A DNA stretch of 7,857 bases from an uncultured Methylococcaceae bacterium (GTDB lineage: Bacteria; Pseudomonadota; Gammaproteobacteria; Methylococcales; Methylomonadaceae): positions 1-7,857 of the forward strand of contig CAIMDR010000651.1 of assembly GCA_903839795.1 (NCBI GenBank), written 5' to 3'. Position 1 is the first letter of the stretch; every line of letters starts with the position of its first letter. The notes beneath the pieces were generated by a model. It was not told where the DNA came from. It saw nothing but the letters and a program-made list of their open reading frames with translations, and did not search any database. This document shows positions 4,903-7,857 of this stretch, in pieces. The position numbers and the translations under genes are program-made.

Positions 4903-7857
4903 ATGAATAACGATTTATTTCTCTACGATACCGAACGTTTAAAAACGATTGCCTCGGACGATACGGTGAAGCAGGGCTTGGCTTATTTCTCCGAGAAGCG
5001 CGTGTTTGCGCTGGATGTGCTGGATAATGTGCTAACGGCTCAAGTAGAAGATGCGGATGTTACCGAGCCTTATTGGGTGGAACTGACGCAGGGCGAAGGC
5101 AATGAGTTGGTGGTCAGTTGTGATTGTCCGGAGTCCGGTTTCTGCAAACACGCCATTGCTGCTTTATATAGTTACGCTGAAGAATTTGGTTATGACGACG
5201 ACAAGATTTTAGGCAGTGCGGTCGATGAGGCTATTTTAGAGCGGGTAAAAAAAGGCCGGAACGAAGTTGCTGTTAAATTAATCAGCGGTAATTTAGGTTT
5301 TGGCACTTGGCAGGCGACGTCGATTATTTCTGCTACGCATACAAAAAAATCATATCAGGTACAAATTCGCTCACTGGATCAACGGTTAAATTATTGTACT
5401 TGTCCGGATCTGGCGACCAATCGTTTAGGTACTTGCAAACACATTGAAGCGGTTTTGCATTTTGCCAAGAACAAACCGGGTTATAAGCAACTAAAGAAAG
5501 CCGGTTGTCCGGTTTCATTTGCGTATTTGGCTTGGGAATCAGCGACTCGTCCGGTTATTCGTTTGCATAAAACCGCGCAGGTTGATGCGGATTTAACGGC
5601 TCTTTTTTCAGAATTCTTTGGTCAGGACGGTGTTTTTAGCGGTCGATTGCCTGAAGATTTTTTTCGTTTTTCCGAGCAGGTGTTGGGACGCGACGATTTT
5701 TTTGTGGGCGATGATGCGGCGCACTATGTGCATCAATGTGCGGAGGATGCGTCGCAAGTGGTGCGATCTCAGCAGATTACCCAAGAAATTATGCGGGTTA
5801 ATGGCGCTCTTCCGGGTATTAAAGCCCGCTTGTTTCCTTATCAAACCGAAGGCGTGGCGTTTTTGGCCTCCCGTGGCCGCGCCTTGTTGGCTGATGATAT
5901 GGGCTTGGGTAAAACCTTGCAGGCGATTTGCGCCGCTTCCTGGCTGGTTGATAATGCGGGTATCAAGAAAGTTCTGGTGGTATGTCCGGCTTCGTTAAAA
6001 CATCAGTGGGCCAGAGAAGTTGAAAAATTCACGTCACATTCTGTGCAAATTATTCAGGGTGCGGCAGAAAACCGGTTTGTACAATATCGGGCTGATGCGC
6101 TGTTTTTTATCGTTAATTATGAATTGACGGTACGTGATCTTAGCGTGATCAGCGAAACGCTAAAACCTGATTTAGTGATTTTGGATGAAGCGCAACGCAT
6201 CAAGAATTGGCGCACTAAAATTGCCTCAACGATTAAGTTAATCCCCTCACGCTATATGTTTGTGTTGAGCGGCACGCCGCTGGAAAATCGTCTTGAGGAT
6301 TTATACAGTCTGCTACAAGTGGTTGATGCGCGGGTGCTGGGGCCGCTGTGGCGCTGTTTGCTGGAGTTTCATGTAACCGATGAGCGCGGCAAAGTGATTG
6401 GTTATCGTAATCTGTCGGAATTAAGGCGGCGTATCGCATCGGTGATGTTAAGGCGTAATCGCAGCTTGATCAGTGATCAATTGCCGGACAGAACCGAAGT
6501 GCGGCTGGATATTCCTTTGGATAAAATGCAAAAGGAATTACATGACTCGGCCATGCAGGCGGCAGGGCAGTTGGCACAAATAGCCAAGCGCAGGCCGTTA
6601 ACGCCTGGCGAGCAAAATCGGATGATGTCCGCTTTGCAACAGGCACGCATGGCTTGTGATGCAGCCGGATTGGTGGATAAAGTAACTCAAGGCTCACCCA
6701 AGCTGGATGAGTTATACCGGTTGCTGGAAGAATTGTGTTTACAAAGTAATCGCAAAGCCGTTATTTTTTCGCAATGGGCGTTAATGACGGAAATGGTGGA
6801 GTCTTTAGTCAAGGCGATGGGGCTGGGTTGTGTGCGTTTGCATGGTGGCATTCCCGGTCATAAACGCGGCGATTTGATGGACAAGTTTCTGCGGGACGAT
6901 GCGATACAAGTCTTTATTTCTACCGATGCCGGTAGCGTGGGTTTAAATCTGCAATCAGCCACGGTGTTGATTAATCTGGATATGCCTTGGAATCCTGCGG
7001 TATTGGATCAGCGTATCGCACGCATACACCGGTTGGGGCAAAAACAAAATGTGCAGGTTTTTTTGTTGCTGGCCGAAGACTCTTATGAGCAGCAGGTTGC
7101 CAAGCTGGTAAAAGGCAAACGGGATTTGTTTAATAATGTTGTCAGCCCGGAAGCCTCTGAGGATGTGGTCGGGGTTTCCAAAAAAATGCTGCAAACTTTG
7201 ATAGATGATTTGGCGGGTGTTGCGGCAGATAAGGTCGAAGATAATAGACCGGTTGAAGCTATTGAGGTGCCTTTACCGGATGCCGCAGAACAAACACAGG
7301 CTCAAATCGTTAAAAAAGAGGGCGTTGTCGAAACGCAAGAAGATAACCAGATTCGACAATTGATAGAAAAAATCCAGCGTACCTTTACTACCCGTATTGT
7401 CCGTATTCTGGGTTCTGGTGGCGGCTTGCTGGTGGTTGTTAACCAGTCCGACGATGCTGATGAGGAGTCGGCACAGACCTTATCCGAGCCAGATGTCCCT
7501 GTTGTTGTTATTGATTCACGAACCCTTGCCGGCTTACAGCGCTTGGGTGCGGCCTCACCGGTTACCGGTTCCAGATTGCTGTTTGAGCCTGAGGTTAAAA
7601 GCCTAAAAACGTTAAATCCTCTGGTTGTTATGGCCGAGGCAAAACTGCGTTCTGCGGAAATTTTAATGGAACAGCAAGTCAGCGCCGGTGTCATGGATTT
7701 ATTGGCCGCCTCCCTGTTGGCCAACGCGGCGGCCATTGCCGGACTTATCCACGTTCCCGCAGCGGATACCGCAGTCTTGTGGTTATACAGTGACGTTTTG
7801 CCACAACAACTATTAACCCAAGATCAAGTGACGGCGATTGTGCGTGCTTTATCTTTA
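4903..7857 (+). CDS. SNF2-family ATPase with two SWIM zinc fingers (3' end outside window)
   Basis: There are 985 codons without a stop up to the edge. SNF2 proteins are ATP-driven double-stranded DNA translocases that remodel protein-DNA complexes. The SWIM finger (CxCx(n)CxH) is a zinc-binding DNA or protein contact module. Two are visible: C73-x-C75-x5-C81-x-H83 and C165-x-C167-x10-C178-x-H180. The motor runs from about 307 to 735: motif I DDMGLGKT 331-338, DEAQ 428-431, SGTPLEN 456-462, motif V TDAGSVGLNLQ 674-684, and motif VI QRIARIHRLGQ 703-713, all intact. Residues 770-820 are an acidic, Gln-rich linker. From about 816 there is an unrecognised extension with a helix (IRQLIEKIQRTF), a VVVIDSRTLAGLQRLG segment, and an Ala/Leu-rich helix at 920-950. 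ATG 4903 is chosen because the upstream frame offers only a TTG at 4822, with unlikely Cys-rich codons and a stop at 4804. The ribosome site is weak. Bacterial double-SWIM SNF2 proteins have no settled role. DNA repair, transcription-related remodelling or defence are all open. Nothing links it to hsdR beyond proximity. Confidence 0.92.
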   Translation, partial: MNNDLFLYDTERLKTIASDDTVKQGLAYFSEKRVFALDVLDNVLTAQVEDADVTEPYWVELTQGEGNELVVSCDCPESGFCKHAIAALYSYAEEFGYDDDKILGSAVDEAILERVKKGRNEVAVKLISGNLGFGTWQATSIISATHTKKSYQVQIRSLDQRLNYCTCPDLATNRLGTCKHIEAVLHFAKNKPGYKQLKKAGCPVSFAYLAWESATRPVIRLHKTAQVDADLTALFSEFFGQDGVFSGRLPEDFFRFSEQVLGRDDFFVGDDAAHYVHQCAEDASQVVRSQQITQEIMRVNGALPGIKARLFPYQTEGVAFLASRGRALLADDMGLGKTLQAICAASWLVDNAGIKKVLVVCPASLKHQWAREVEKFTSHSVQIIQGAAENRFVQYRADALFFIVNYELTVRDLSVISETLKPDLVILDEAQRIKNWRTKIASTIKLIPSRYMFVLSGTPLENRLEDLYSLLQVVDARVLGPLWRCLLEFHVTDERGKVIGYRNLSELRRRIASVMLRRNRSLISDQLPDRTEVRLDIPLDKMQKELHDSAMQAAGQLAQIAKRRPLTPGEQNRMMSALQQARMACDAAGLVDKVTQGSPKLDELYRLLEELCLQSNRKAVIFSQWALMTEMVESLVKAMGLGCVRLHGGIPGHKRGDLMDKFLRDDAIQVFISTDAGSVGLNLQSATVLINLDMPWNPAVLDQRIARIHRLGQKQNVQVFLLLAEDSYEQQVAKLVKGKRDLFNNVVSPEASEDVVGVSKKMLQTLIDDLAGVAADKVEDNRPVEAIEVPLPDAAEQTQAQIVKKEGVVETQEDNQIRQLIEKIQRTFTTRIVRILGSGGGLLVVVNQSDDADEESAQTLSEPDVPVVVIDSRTLAGLQRLGAASPVTGSRLLFEPEVKSLKTLNPLVVMAEAKLRSAEILMEQQVSAGVMDLLAASLLANAAAIAGLIHVPAADTAVLWLYSDVLPQQLLTQDQVTAIVRALSL

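Noticed and set aside
5618..5998. 126-codon + strand open frame inside the SNF2 gene
   Set aside because: It overlaps the SNF2 motif I region in another frame. The SNF2 frame carries the conserved motifs, so this one is a shadow.
7302..7736. 144-codon minus-strand open frame opposite the SNF2 tail
   Set aside because: Its composition is Ser/Thr/Arg-rich low complexity, typical of an antisense shadow. The + frame is continuous through it with sensible protein composition.

Overview
The window looks like chromosomal accessory DNA from a moderately AT-rich gammaproteobacterium. The protein style and the REP family resemble what I remember of Methylococcales-type methanotrophs, but that placement is recollection rather than proof. 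All genes recognised are on the + strand.

Layout: (i) 2-79 is the last 25 codons and stop of an upstream gene whose end matches the conserved C-terminus of type I restriction specificity subunits (HsdS). (ii) About 80-885 is a REPtron-like unit: a 176-aa REP-associated tyrosine (HUH/Y1) transposase (RAYT) at 293-823. It is surrounded by copies of a palindromic repeat that carries the GGAG tetranucleotide typical of RAYT substrates. (iii) 943-4329 is a complete 1128-aa type I restriction R subunit with an N-terminal DUF4145-like domain, a PD-(D/E)xK nuclease, an SF2 motor and an EcoEI-type C-terminal domain. (iv) 4330-4902 has no gene and is packed with repeats: an 81-bp palindrome with 14-bp perfect arms, a 125-bp element with inverted ends, a further copy of one of those ends, another GGAG REP, a long imperfect hairpin, and then a good candidate promoter with a palindrome beside it. 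(v) 4903 to the window end is the first 985 codons of a SNF2-family ATPase with two SWIM-type zinc fingers before the motor and a long unrecognised C-terminal extension.

Interpretation: the most coherent reading is a type I restriction-modification locus (hsdM presumably further left, then hsdS, then hsdR) with a RAYT and its REPs lodged between hsdS and hsdR. The RAYT probably acts on the REPs, which occur on both sides of it and again after hsdR. One REP lies inside the hsdS reading frame. The SNF2 gene is separated from hsdR by the repeat cluster and appears to have its own promoter. Nothing in the sequence ties it functionally to the restriction system. I do not see a clearly new multi-gene system. 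The unusual parts are the REPtron/RM arrangement, the coding REP, the repeat cluster, and the double-SWIM SNF2 protein with its unexplained tail.
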